From JAWLDV01 sp046537975 (GTDB taxonomy: Bacteria > Desulfobacterota > Desulfobulbia > Desulfobulbales > SURF-16), in contig JBKHJR010000001.1 of NCBI GenBank assembly GCA_046537975.1, forward strand, positions 71,945-135,944: DNA of 64,000 nt. Reading direction: 5' to 3'. Both the position numbers and the translations under genes were made by a program. How positions within the stretch are numbered: the first letter of the stretch is position 1; each line of letters starts with the position of its first letter. Shown here one piece after another: positions 8,953 to 17,234 of the stretch. Under the pieces are notes generated by a model. That model saw only the letters and a program-made list of their open reading frames with translations. It made no database searches and was not told the origin of the DNA.

Positions 8953-9908
8953 AGGAGATTTTTACCAGCGATGACTATCAGGGACTCCTGGCCATCGGCG
9001 ATCCTCATTTAGAAGGAAGGGTCCCCGGTTTCCGCCGGGACGACTATCCCGGGGTGATTCTGGAGAAACTGCGCTGGGCCCTGGATTATGCCCGACAGGA
9101 AAATCTTTTGCCTCTTCTTTTGGGAGATATCTTTCATCTGCCCAGGAACAATCCCAATTGGCTGCTGGTCAAAGTTATTCAGCTTCTCAACCGGGAGATT
9201 GTGGGTATTTACGGTAATCATGATGTCCATGAGAACCGGATAGGCCAGGACGACAGCATTAGCGTGGTTGCGGAGTCCGGTCGGATAATCCTGCTGGATA
9301 CCGAGACCGTGGTCAAGACCAGGATCAGGAACCGGGAAGTGATTATCGGAGGCACGCCTTGGGGATGTAAACTGCCCGATGGTCTGGATCTTTCCGGTAG
9401 TAGGGATAGCGGACCTTCGGTGATCTGGCTCTGTCATCACGATCTCAAGGTCCCGGGCTATGAAGAACAGGGCTATATCCGGCCCCGGGAGCTGTCCGGA
9501 ATAGATCTGGTGGTCAACGGCCACATCCATCGTCATCTGGAAGAAGTTCGCAAGGGAGAGACCCTCTGGCTGACCCCGGGCAGCATCAGCCGGCGGGCCA
9601 GAAGTGATGCCGCCCGGAGCCACCGGCCTTCGGTCCTGCTCCTTGAACCCGGTGAGGATGACTGGTCTTATAAACGGCTGGAGGTGCCCCACCGTCCTTT
9701 TGAGGAGGTCTTTTATGACGCGGTGCTTGAAGAGGATAGTGAGGAAGAGGGTTCGGCCTTTGTGGCCGGCCTGGCTGAGCTTCAGGCCAGGAAAACCGAG
9801 ACCGGGGCAGGACTGAAAAACTTTCTGGAAAAGAATTTGAGCCGATTTGATGAAGATATTGCCGGTGAAGTACTCCGGCTGGCAGAGGAGGTTACGGATA
9901 ATGACTGA
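8949..9908 (+). CDS. Mre11/SbcD-like metallophosphoesterase (DNA nuclease subunit)
   Basis: The 319-residue protein carries the full calcineurin-like metal-binding set: AIGDPHLEG (about residues 17-25), LLLGDIFHL, YGNHDVHEN, WLCHHDLK and VVNGHIHRHLE. These coordinate two metal ions in Mre11/SbcD nucleases, which cut DNA ends and hairpins. The C-terminal 100 residues form a short acidic cap suited to ATPase binding. It sits between the two Rad50-like halves in a tightly overlapping operon, which supports a nuclease-ATPase complex. It is shorter than E. coli SbcD (400 residues). A phosphodiesterase role outside DNA repair is less likely given its partners. Confidence 0.85.
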   Translation: MKEIFTSDDYQGLLAIGDPHLEGRVPGFRRDDYPGVILEKLRWALDYARQENLLPLLLGDIFHLPRNNPNWLLVKVIQLLNREIVGIYGNHDVHENRIGQDDSISVVAESGRIILLDTETVVKTRIRNREVIIGGTPWGCKLPDGLDLSGSRDSGPSVIWLCHHDLKVPGYEEQGYIRPRELSGIDLVVNGHIHRHLEEVRKGETLWLTPGSISRRARSDAARSHRPSVLLLEPGEDDWSYKRLEVPHRPFEEVFYDAVLEEDSEEEGSAFVAGLAELQARKTETGAGLKNFLEKNLSRFDEDIAGEVLRLAEEVTDND

Positions 9909-10206
9909 ACAGGAGAGCAGCAGAGAAACCATTGAGCAGCTCACCAAACGCTATCAGAATCTGGATAAAAGGAAGACCACGGCCGAGGCTAACCTGGAAA
10001 CCGCCGGTAGCCGTCTGGAAGAGCTCAAGAAAGAGGCTCGGGAAAAATACGGCACCGACGATCTGGAAGAGTTAAGAAAAAAACTTTCCGAGATGGAAAC
10101 GGAAAACGAGAGAAAGAGGGCCGAGTATCAGGAGTCCCTGGACCGGATCGAAAAGGATCTGGAAGAGGTGGAAAAGAAGTATAAGACGGAAGACAATGGA
10201 AGCTGA
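9901..10206 (+). CDS. Small coiled-coil protein inside the split Rad50 operon
   Basis: The start is ATG 9901, which has AGGAGG upstream and overlaps the nuclease stop by eight bases; the product has 101 residues. Nearly the whole chain is an uninterrupted charged helix with heptad repeats (residues 8-95, rich in Glu, Lys, Leu and Arg), and it has no Cys. Its end overlaps the next gene by 11 bases. It matches no family I know. From position and shape it may supply the coiled-coil segment missing from the C-terminal ATPase half, or bridge the halves; that is inference. Confidence 0.75.
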   Translation: MTEQESSRETIEQLTKRYQNLDKRKTTAEANLETAGSRLEELKKEAREKYGTDDLEELRKKLSEMETENERKRAEYQESLDRIEKDLEEVEKKYKTEDNGS

Positions 10207-10843
10207 AAAGTCCATCAGATCTCCGCAGGAGTCCAGAAACCGGCAGACCAAGTTGGCCGCCTTCAAGGAGCAGAATGAAAGGGATCTGGCTGCAGTCCGC
10301 TCAGAACTTGAAGAGATCCGGAAGTACCTGTCCCTGTCGGAGCGGGTAACCGAGGCCCTGGACAGCCTGAGCCAGCAGCTTTTCCGCGAGCTTCTGGACG
10401 TGATTGAACACAAGCTGACCATTGCCCTGCAGGAGGTGCTGGAGCAGCCCATTGCCCTGAAGTCCGGGGTGGACTGGAAGCGGAACGCGGCCAGTGTGGA
10501 TTTCTGGATTGAGAGGGACGGCAACAGGGAAGATATCATGAAGGGGCAGGGCGGATCAGTGGCCAACATCCTGTCCGTGGGCCTGCGCCTCTTTGCCCTG
10601 ACTACCCTGGATGAAAGCCGGCACCGGCGGTTTCTGGTCCTGGATGAACAGGACTGCTGGCTCCACCCTGATCTGGTCCCTCCCCTGGTCAAGATCATCC
10701 ATGAGGCAGGCCGGGCCTTGAATTTCCAGATCCTGATGGTCTCGCATCATAACCCGGATCTTTTCAGGGGGTATGCTGACCGGGTCTACCGCCTGGTTCC
10801 CCAGGGTGGGGATGGAGTAAAGCTGACCCTGGAGGATGATTGA
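10196..10843 (+). CDS. C-terminal half of a split Rad50/SbcC-like ATPase
   Basis: The 215-residue protein has a short N-terminal coiled coil (about residues 12-70) and then the C-lobe of an SMC/Rad50 ATPase. An ABC-type signature-like motif lies at 117-122 (GQGGSV, followed by ANILSVGLRL), Walker B at 145-153 (RFLVLDEQD), and an H-loop/switch at 182-185 (VSHH). It has no Walker A; that is in the first gene of the operon. The two proteins together would rebuild one ATP-hydrolysing head. This resembles phage T4 gp46-type ATPases in domain content but is encoded as two genes. Confidence 0.85.
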   Translation: MEAEKSIRSPQESRNRQTKLAAFKEQNERDLAAVRSELEEIRKYLSLSERVTEALDSLSQQLFRELLDVIEHKLTIALQEVLEQPIALKSGVDWKRNAASVDFWIERDGNREDIMKGQGGSVANILSVGLRLFALTTLDESRHRRFLVLDEQDCWLHPDLVPPLVKIIHEAGRALNFQILMVSHHNPDLFRGYADRVYRLVPQGGDGVKLTLEDD

Positions 10844-10848
10844 TTCAG

Positions 10849-12147
10849 TTACTTCTCAAAAGGATTTTTAAGAAGAATGGTCTCTTCCCGGCCCGGTCCC
10901 ACGGAGATTATCTCCACAGGGGTCTGATTAAAGTCTTCTATCCTTTTGATATAGTCCCGGGTCTGGGCCGGCAGGTCTTCCAGGGCCCGGACCGCCGTGA
11001 TATCTTCCCGCCAGCCTGGCATCTCTTCGTAGACAGGCTTAAGTTTTTCAGTGGTCCGGATGCTTCCGGGCATGGCATGATAGGACCTGCCTTCGGCTTC
11101 GTAGGAAGTGGAGATTTTGATGTTTTTCTGACCGCTTAAGACGTCGAGTTTGGTGAGGGCCAGGCCGGTTATGGAGTTCAGACGGACAGCTTCCCGGGCC
11201 AGAACACCATCCAGCCAGCCGCAGCGTCTTTTTCTGCCGGTTGTGGCACCGAATTCACCACCTTTTTTCTGGAGTTCTTCGCCGGTGGCGTCAAAAAGTT
11301 CGGTGGGAAAAGGACCTTCTCCCACACGGGTGGTGTAGGATTTGAGAATGCCTATCACTGAATCGATATAAGCCGGACCGAAGCCCGAGCCGGTACAGGC
11401 ATTGCCGGCCACCACGTTGGAGGAGGTAACAAAGGGATAGGTGCCGTGGTCGATGTCGAGCTGGGTGCCCTGGGCTCCTTCAAAGAGGATGTCCTTACCT
11501 GCCTTGCGGCCTTCGTCCAGTTTGACCGAGACATTGTTGATAAAGGGGGCCAGTTTTTCCCGGTAGTCCTGGAATTCTGCGTAGATGTCGTCAAAAGAGA
11601 GGGGGTCGCCTTTGTACTCACCGGTTATGATCCGGTTTTTACATTCTATATTTTCCCGGAGTCTGTCCCGGAAAAGTTCGTCGTCCAGGAGATCCCCGGC
11701 CTTTATGCCGCAGCGCAAGATCTTGTCACCGTAGCAGGGACCGATCCCCCGGCCGGTGGTGCCGATTTTAGTCCCTTTCTTTTTGGCCGCTTCACTGCCC
11801 TGGTCGAGTATCTTATGGTACGGCATGATTAAATGGGTTCTTTCGCTGATCATTAAGCGCTTGGGGGTGACGGGAAGGCCGGTTGTATTCAGTTCAGCCA
11901 TTTCCTCAATGAGTACAGCCGGATCCAGAACCACGCCGTTGCCGATAAAGCACTGTTTGTCCTCGTAAAGTATACCGGAAGGAATCAGGTGGAAGATGTG
12001 CTGTTTTCCGTCAACCACCAGGGTATGGCCGGCATTGTTGCCGCCCTGGAACCTGACGATATAATCAGCGTGAGCTGTAAGCAGATCAACGATTTTCCCC
12101 TTGCCCTCATCACCCCACTGGGTGCCTACTACCACAACATTAGCCAT
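10849..12147 (-). CDS. purA: Adenylosuccinate synthetase
   Basis: PurA joins IMP and aspartate using GTP, the first committed step to AMP, in the cytosol. The 432-residue protein has the hallmark N-terminal P-loop GTQWGDEGKGKIVDLL (residues 7-22), NNAGHT, the GTTGRGIGPCYGDK segment, FEGAQGTQLDIDHGTYPFVTSSN, and the C-terminal TRVGEGPFPTEL and GRKRRCGWLD motifs. The length is normal. It converges with the Rad50-half gene with only five bases between the stop codons, and diverges from tatB on the other side. Confidence 0.97.
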   Translation of the reverse strand: MANVVVVGTQWGDEGKGKIVDLLTAHADYIVRFQGGNNAGHTLVVDGKQHIFHLIPSGILYEDKQCFIGNGVVLDPAVLIEEMAELNTTGLPVTPKRLMISERTHLIMPYHKILDQGSEAAKKKGTKIGTTGRGIGPCYGDKILRCGIKAGDLLDDELFRDRLRENIECKNRIITGEYKGDPLSFDDIYAEFQDYREKLAPFINNVSVKLDEGRKAGKDILFEGAQGTQLDIDHGTYPFVTSSNVVAGNACTGSGFGPAYIDSVIGILKSYTTRVGEGPFPTELFDATGEELQKKGGEFGATTGRKRRCGWLDGVLAREAVRLNSITGLALTKLDVLSGQKNIKISTSYEAEGRSYHAMPGSIRTTEKLKPVYEEMPGWREDITAVRALEDLPAQTRDYIKRIEDFNQTPVEIISVGPGREETILLKNPFEK

Positions 12148-12388
12148 GAAATCGCTCCGGGTTTGTTTTTGCTTTGGTGTTAATTTTTGAAAATCTTGTC
12201 AGTTTTTTCCGCTGGAATTTAATGTGCTGAGATAAAGCAGCAGTACTTTAGCCAAAGAAGCCGGAAAAGTCAATGAGCAGGCATCTTCCTTGACACTAAA
12301 AGGTTAATGAAGTATTCAGTTAATTATTACGCCGTAAGCGTACCCTCAAGCAAAATTAATCGCAGAGTATTCTGTTTTTTGTCAACCC

Positions 12389-12406
12389 TCCCCGCCTGTG
12401 CGGGGA
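12389..12406 (+). promoter_or_regulatory. GC-rich 7-bp hairpin upstream of tatB
   Basis: TCCCCGC and GCGGGGA form a perfect stem around CTGT, ending 21 bases before the tatB start. It lies in the divergent purA-tatB spacer. It resembles the core of type I-E CRISPR repeats but occurs once. It may affect tatB translation or mark transcription control; the role is unknown. Confidence 0.35.
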
Positions 12407-12427
12407 TCATCTTAATATGTGGATAGA

Positions 12428-12775
12428 ATGTTAGGTATCGGCCTGCCTGAACTTATAGTAATTCTGGGGATCGCCTTAATTGTAGTGGGCCCGGAAAAAC
12501 TGCCCGAGCTTGCCAGGTCCCTGGCCAAGCAGATGGTCCAGCTTAAAAAGACGGCTGAAGAAATTAAGGAGAGCCTGAATGAAGAGATGGAAGATCAGGA
12601 TTCCCACCAGCCTGAAGAAGATATTGTCAAACTGCCTTCCGAGACTTTTGAAGAGTCCGAAGTAGATGACGATGAAGAGTCCGGCGCTGAGGCGGCTTCC
12701 ACCGAGTCCATGGCCTCCTCTGAAGCCGCAACCTCTGAGGAACCAGACAGCAAGACCGATGCCTCTTCTTCCTGA
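12428..12775 (+). CDS. tatB: Sec-independent translocase protein TatB (TatA/B family)
   Basis: The 115-residue protein has one N-terminal membrane helix (GLPELIVILGIALIVVGPEKLPE), the conserved GPxxLP hinge, an amphipathic helix (LARSLAKQMVQLKK) and a long acidic, low-complexity C-terminal tail. This is the TatA/TatB layout; the Glu in the helix (LPELIV) and the coupling to tatC favour TatB. It forms the twin-arginine export complex with TatC, which the window's own clients (hydrogenase small subunit and aldehyde oxidoreductase 2Fe-2S subunit) would need. ATG 12428 fits the family start; an in-frame GTG nine bases upstream is the alternative. Confidence 0.88.
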   Translation: MLGIGLPELIVILGIALIVVGPEKLPELARSLAKQMVQLKKTAEEIKESLNEEMEDQDSHQPEEDIVKLPSETFEESEVDDDEESGAEAASTESMASSEAATSEEPDSKTDASSS

Positions 12776-13493
12776 GCACCTCCAGAGCCATCTCCAGGAG
12801 CTGCGGCGCAGAGTTTTAATAATTTTTGCAACCATTCTGCTCTGCGGGGCAGGGGCTTTCTTTTTTGCCAAGCCCCTGGCCCAGCTCTGCATGCTTCCTC
12901 TTTTTCAGGCCGATCCCGAGTTGGCCGGTCTGGTCTATACCCATCTAACCGAGGCCTTTATCGCCTATCTCAAGGTTTCAGTCCTGGCTGGTCTGGCTGT
13001 TGCCTTCCCCATCATTCTCTACCAGGTATGGATGTTTGTTGCTCCCGGTCTTTTCCAGGAAGAAAAGGCGGTGTTTTTCAGGATAGTGTTCTGGGGCGGG
13101 CTCCTCTTCCTTTTCGGTATTGTTTTTTCATTCGTGGCTATTATGCCGGAACTGCTTTCCTTTTTTATGGAATTCCACCGGGAGAACCTGGAGCCCAAGC
13201 TCAAGCTGGGAGCCTATCTGACCTTTGTGATCCGGACCTGTATAACTTTCGGCCTGGCCTTCGAAATTCCCTTTCTAATGGCTGCCGTCGGTAAAACCGG
13301 CCTGCTGACCCCGGTTTATTTCGTCAAACAGAGGAAGTACTTTTACCTGGCGATTCTGGTTCTCTCTTTTCTGCTCAGCGCCGGTGAAATGCTGGCGGCT
13401 GTTCTCCTGGCTGTTCCCCTTTTCGGCCTCTATGAACTGGGCATTGTTATCATGCGTTTTTTTAAGCCTTCCGGAGCTTCCAAGTCCGCCTGA
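12759..13493 (+). CDS. tatC: Sec-independent translocase protein TatC
   Basis: TatC is the six-helix inner-membrane receptor for twin-arginine signal peptides. The 244 residues begin with LPEHLQSHLQELRRRVL (the conserved H-L-x-E-L-R-R-R region), followed by helices at roughly 22-40, 66-90, 103-130, 150-175, 190-205 and 210-230. The conserved F-x-x-F-x-x-P segment is also present (YQVWMFVAPGLFQEEK). ATG 12759 is chosen because it starts right at the family N-terminus; it overlaps tatB by 17 bases in another frame. Confidence 0.93.
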   Translation: MPLLPEHLQSHLQELRRRVLIIFATILLCGAGAFFFAKPLAQLCMLPLFQADPELAGLVYTHLTEAFIAYLKVSVLAGLAVAFPIILYQVWMFVAPGLFQEEKAVFFRIVFWGGLLFLFGIVFSFVAIMPELLSFFMEFHRENLEPKLKLGAYLTFVIRTCITFGLAFEIPFLMAAVGKTGLLTPVYFVKQRKYFYLAILVLSFLLSAGEMLAAVLLAVPLFGLYELGIVIMRFFKPSGASKSA

Positions 13494-13597
13494 GGTCCTG
13501 TAACTCCATCCCCTGAACCTTGAACCCTTAACCTCTTTTTTCTACAATATCCTCAAGGAGAATTGCGGCTGATTGAATTCCGGGCAAGGAGGCAGGC

Positions 13598-14626
13598 ATG
13601 CTTGATATTGATGGTTCCATGGGAGAGGGTGGAGGCCAGGTCCTGCGCAGTTCTCTTACTCTGGCAGCGATTACCGGCAAGACCTTCCGTATGAAAAATA
13701 TCAGGGCCGGCCGTTCCAAGCCGGGACTCAGGCCTCAGCATTTAAGAGCTGTGGAGGCAGCCGCCCAAATCTGCCGGGCCGGGGTGAACGGGGCTGAGAT
13801 CGGGTCCGGCCAATTGATTTTTCGGCCGGGTCAGGTTGCCGCCGGGAACTACCATTTTGATATCGGCACAGCCGGGTCAAGTTCCCTGGTCCTGCAGACC
13901 ATCCTCCTGCCCTTATCCTCTGCCGGACAAAAATCAAGGGTCACTGTCACCGGGGGTACTCATGTTCCCTGGAGTCCCTGTTTCGAATATCTGGAGCGCC
14001 ACTGGTGCGTCTTTTTAGACCGGCTTGGTATTGCCGCAGGTCTCACCCTGGTGCAGGCCGGTTTTTATCCCAAAGGAGGGGGCTGTGTCCGGGCAGAGAT
14101 CTATCCGATGGTCGGGCTAAAGCCTCTGACTCTCGTGGAACGGGGGAGGCTGCTTAAGATTCAGGGTTTTTCCGGCAGCGCCGATCTCCCGGACCATATC
14201 GCCGAACGCCAGCGCCGCCGGGCCTTAGACAGACTGGCAGAAAACCATCAGGTCAGTAATATCGAGATCAGCCGGATGTCTGCTTTTTCTCCGGGGACAG
14301 TCCTTTTTCTTCTGGCTGAATTTGAGAATGGACAATGCTGTTTTTTTGGGCTGGGGGAGCGGGGCAAGCCTGCGGAGCAGGTAGCTGACGAGGCGGTTGA
14401 CGCCCTGGAGGATTTTCTGGCCACTGAGGCTGCCATTGATCACTACCTGGCTGACCAGCTCCTGTTGCCTTTGGCCCTGGCGGAAGGAACTTCCCGGTTG
14501 AGTACCTCAAAGATAACCACCCACCTTCTCACCAACGCCCGGGTGATCCGGATTTTTCTGCCGGTTGAGATTAAGATCCGGGGCAACTCCGGCAGACCCG
14601 GGGTGGTCGAGGTTTACCGGAGCTGA
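13598..14626 (+). CDS. rtcA: RNA 3'-terminal phosphate cyclase
   Basis: RtcA converts RNA 3'-phosphate ends to 2',3'-cyclic phosphates using ATP through a covalent histidine-AMP step. The 342-residue protein has DGSMGEGGGQVLRSSL near the start, RAGRSKPGLRPQHL, GTAGSSSLVLQT, PKGGG and the C-terminal TTHLLTNARVI, whose His is the expected adenylation site. Length is normal and AAGGAGG precedes the ATG. No rtcB or rtcR partner is in the window. It follows tatC by 104 bases and converges with the selenoprotein gene. Confidence 0.95.
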   Translation: MLDIDGSMGEGGGQVLRSSLTLAAITGKTFRMKNIRAGRSKPGLRPQHLRAVEAAAQICRAGVNGAEIGSGQLIFRPGQVAAGNYHFDIGTAGSSSLVLQTILLPLSSAGQKSRVTVTGGTHVPWSPCFEYLERHWCVFLDRLGIAAGLTLVQAGFYPKGGGCVRAEIYPMVGLKPLTLVERGRLLKIQGFSGSADLPDHIAERQRRRALDRLAENHQVSNIEISRMSAFSPGTVLFLLAEFENGQCCFFGLGERGKPAEQVADEAVDALEDFLATEAAIDHYLADQLLLPLALAEGTSRLSTSKITTHLLTNARVIRIFLPVEIKIRGNSGRPGVVEVYRS

Positions 14627-14642
14627 AATAACTCCCCCTGTT

Positions 14643-15137
14643 TTAATCGCGATGCTCTTTGTAATAACGCACCAGGGAAAGAACATTTTCTGCTCTCAGG
14701 CGGCCGATGGCCCCGGAGCTATAGCAGGCCACTTCAATCCGGCTGTCCGGTTTGAGCAGGAAGCCGGTGGCATGGAAGAATTTTTTTTCCGGCTCATAGA
14801 AGCAACCCAGGGTTTTGGTTATGGTAGCGAACTCCAGATTGCAGGCCACCGGGAAAGTAAGTTCCAGCTTGTCGACTGTCCTGCCGGCTTGGTCCTCAGA
14901 ATCAATCGAGCCGGCGATCAGCTTGATGTTTTCCTGTTCAAGGTCGCTCAGGTGTTTTTGGAAGTCAGCCAACTGCTGAGCACAGAAAGGTCACCAGTGA
15001 CCGCGGTAGATCAGCAGTACTGAATAGCCTCCGGAGAGGGCTTCGGGTAATTGTTTTTCCCCGTGTTTGACTGTCTGCAGCCTGAGTTCGGGGAGCCTTT
15101 CTCCGGTGTCCAGCAGGGGGTCGTTTGATCTGGCCAT
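14643..15137 (-). CDS. Peroxiredoxin-like selenoprotein with in-frame UGA (selenocysteine)
   Basis: Read through one in-frame TGA (14991-14993), the minus strand encodes a 164-residue thioredoxin-fold protein of the AhpC/TSA redoxin type. The start is fixed by AGGGAGGAAATT directly before ATG 15137. The TGA falls at residue 49 in YRGHW-U-PFC, the place where homologues have the peroxidatic Cys (RGxWCPxC), with Cys52 as the partner. Coding similarity continues unbroken after it (LADFQKHLSDLEQENIKLI and on). Sixteen bases after the TGA a 5-bp stem (TCAGC/GCTGA) with loop AGTTG has G in its second loop position, fitting a bacterial SECIS element. It should reduce peroxides or disulfides in the cytosol. 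Gene callers would split it in two. Confidence 0.85.
14965..14979 (-). promoter_or_regulatory. Candidate bacterial SECIS hairpin
   Basis: On the minus strand the stem TCAGC/GCTGA encloses the loop AGTTG, which starts 16 bases after the UGA codon. Bacterial SECIS elements lie just downstream of UGA inside the coding region with a G in the first two loop positions, and this fits. It would recruit SelB for selenocysteine insertion. SelA/B/C/D are not in the window. Confidence 0.6.
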
Positions 15138-15207
15138 AATTTCCTCCCTATGAATGAAGATGTTATAAACAGGTACCTGCATTTACTCTGTAGTAAGGCA
15201 GGTGTGA

Positions 15208-16434
15208 TCAGAAAGTGGGCATGGGCATCCGGCCCCATTTGTGACGTGGAGCTATATCCTCCACTGCCAGCACTTCCCCGGTGAAGGCGTCTACATCTAC
15301 CAGTAGGACGGGATGGCGGCGCATACCTACGTCAAAGACATTTTCTCCTTTAACAATCCTGCCTTTTTCATCTTCTACCCTCACAAAAATAAAGCGTTCT
15401 ATATCCAGCTCTTTTTCCTTGCGGCCGATAGTCCCTATGAAATTGGAAAAGATTTTAAAAAATTTGTGTATTCCTCCCCGGAACTTGTACTTGTGCCACT
15501 CCAGGATTTCCGGATAACGTTCAATCATGCTCTCCGGAAATTCTCTGGCCGCCTCGGTTACCAGGGCCATTAAGAAGAAATCCCGGGGCACGATATAGGC
15601 CAGGTTGATACCCGGCTGGGCCTCGAGGAACCTGTCTACTTCCTGGTGGGAACGCACCAGTTGGTAAAGGTCTTTCAGTTTTTGATCAGGGTGAGGAAAG
15701 GCGGGGAGCAGGGTCATCCTTTCCGTGGTGGCAAGGGGAAGGCTGTTTACCGTATAGGCGCGCAGTCCCAGAGTAATGGCCATGGCCAGGGCCAGGCAGG
15801 CCAGAAAGTTTACCGCCATACCCAGGCTCTTGGGTCTGATCCAGCCGAAAATTTTCTGATAGATCTTTCCGCCCGGTTCACCGGGGAAAAACATCGGTGT
15901 CCGGCGTAGATATGCCCGGTAAGAGTCTCCGGCCTCCCGGACCATGCGGTTTTCCTCAATCCTGGCCAAAAAATAGTAGACAAAGAGCATGATGATATAA
16001 AAGAACAGGATTATAAACCGGGGCCAGTATAAGAGCAGTCCCAGGCCGGCTATGCCCAGGGCCAGGTATTGGGGATGTCGGTTGAAGGAGTAAATCCAGC
16101 CCTGGGCTATCCCGCGCCTGGTAAAGCGATGATAATAAAGGGGAACTGCCGCGGCCAGGAAGAGAATAAGGCCTATAGGCAGCAGGAGTTGCAAGTAGGA
16201 GACGGCGATGATCAGGGGATCAGCCGGGAAGACCATGTGAGGCAGGAAAAATTCAGCGGTCCAGCTGGTAAGGGGTGAGGAAAACAGGAAGTTGAGGACC
16301 GGACCGTAGACCGAGTAGAAGTAGAGAGCGAAAGGGGAGATCATGATAAGGATCTCCAGGCCGATCAGGAGATAAATAAGCATGGTCCCGGCCGCAATCC
16401 ATCTGGTTTTCCGCCTTTTTTCAGTACTCCCCAC
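15208..16434 (-). CDS. Membrane protein with PEMT/ICMT-like methyltransferase core and C-terminal PepSY-like domain
   Basis: The 408-residue protein has membrane helices near 12-35, 80-100, 125-160 and 205-222. The segment FNRHPQYLALGIAGLG followed by EENRMVREAGDSYRAYLRR matches the S-adenosylmethionine-binding end of isoprenylcysteine or phospholipid N-methyltransferases (PEMT/ICMT). About 180 soluble residues follow the last helix and close with LLVDVDAFTGEVLAVED, a strand-helix-strand pattern like PepSY domains. It may methylate a membrane lipid or a protein Cys. The substrate is unknown and the fusion is uncommon. It lies 70 bases upstream of the selenoprotein gene on the same strand. Confidence 0.72.
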   Translation of the reverse strand: MGSTEKRRKTRWIAAGTMLIYLLIGLEILIMISPFALYFYSVYGPVLNFLFSSPLTSWTAEFFLPHMVFPADPLIIAVSYLQLLLPIGLILFLAAAVPLYYHRFTRRGIAQGWIYSFNRHPQYLALGIAGLGLLLYWPRFIILFFYIIMLFVYYFLARIEENRMVREAGDSYRAYLRRTPMFFPGEPGGKIYQKIFGWIRPKSLGMAVNFLACLALAMAITLGLRAYTVNSLPLATTERMTLLPAFPHPDQKLKDLYQLVRSHQEVDRFLEAQPGINLAYIVPRDFFLMALVTEAAREFPESMIERYPEILEWHKYKFRGGIHKFFKIFSNFIGTIGRKEKELDIERFIFVRVEDEKGRIVKGENVFDVGMRRHPVLLVDVDAFTGEVLAVEDIAPRHKWGRMPMPTF

Positions 16435-16576
16435 TACAGTCTCCCTGCATACTTACAGATCGTCAGAATAACCCGGCACCCGACTCCCGATTCATTACAT
16501 ATTCCGGGTTATATTATTACCTGTAATTGCCCTCTAAGGTAAATCATCAAAAGAGAAGATAGTTTTTCCTGATTCT

Positions 16577-17107
16577 TTATTCCTTTTTTTGGTCAGAAAC
16601 CCATCTTATGGCGATTCCAATCACCTTCATGTAACCCGATTTTTCAGTTGCATATCTGCCTCCGTAACAGTAATAAAACCTCCGGGGGTATCCAAATCTG
16701 AAATAATAATCCCTGAAATGTCCGGGGCCATAATAATACGGATCGTAGAAATACGGAGGATAGCCGTGTTCCAAGTAGTAGTGGCAGTCATGGGGTTGGT
16801 AAACTCCTCTGGTATATTCTTTTTCTTTCAACACATATACCGCATCAGCACCGAATTCAGCTCCCTTGCTTCTGAATATCCTTTCAACCTGTTTCCAGCC
16901 GGTTGCCATATCAACTATGATTTCTGCCACTTCCTCGAATTCTCTGTCCGCAGGTTTTTTTTGAAATATCTTGACTGATTCAGGGTCTGTTGCCGGATAA
17001 CTTTCTCTGTAACTGGACGTTTTCACCGTCGGTTCAACTGCGCAGCCGTTGGCCGCTATAACAAAAATAAAAAATAATAAGCCTGTTATGATCCTGGATT
17101 TCATCAT
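16577..17107 (-). CDS. Putative lipoprotein, Tyr/Arg/Pro-rich, function unknown
   Basis: A hydrophobic signal (residues 5-20) runs into a lipobox-like AANGC, predicting lipid attachment at Cys22. The middle (residues 50-100) looks like an alpha-beta domain (VAEIIVDMATGWKQVE). The C-terminal third is rich in Tyr, Gly, Pro, Arg and His, with repeated YxxPYYYGP-like runs, as seen in cell-envelope or surface-exposed tails. I do not recognise a family. It is 127 bases from the channel-like protein gene on the same strand. Confidence 0.65.
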   Translation of the reverse strand: MMKSRIITGLLFFIFVIAANGCAVEPTVKTSSYRESYPATDPESVKIFQKKPADREFEEVAEIIVDMATGWKQVERIFRSKGAEFGADAVYVLKEKEYTRGVYQPHDCHYYLEHGYPPYFYDPYYYGPGHFRDYYFRFGYPRRFYYCYGGRYATEKSGYMKVIGIAIRWVSDQKKE

Positions 17108-17234
17108 TTTCTCTTCAGCAAAACCGTTTCCGCCTTTTTTGTATTGAAGACGCAGCTATAAGGCATGATATCTGATGTCCATAGGGCCGGGGGGGCGGCA
17201 CGTTTTTGAATACATTCCCTTATAACACGGACAA

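Noticed and set aside
12389..12406. Palindrome resembling a type I-E CRISPR repeat core
   Set aside because: It occurs once, with no second copy at spacer distance and no cas genes in the window; treated as a leader hairpin.
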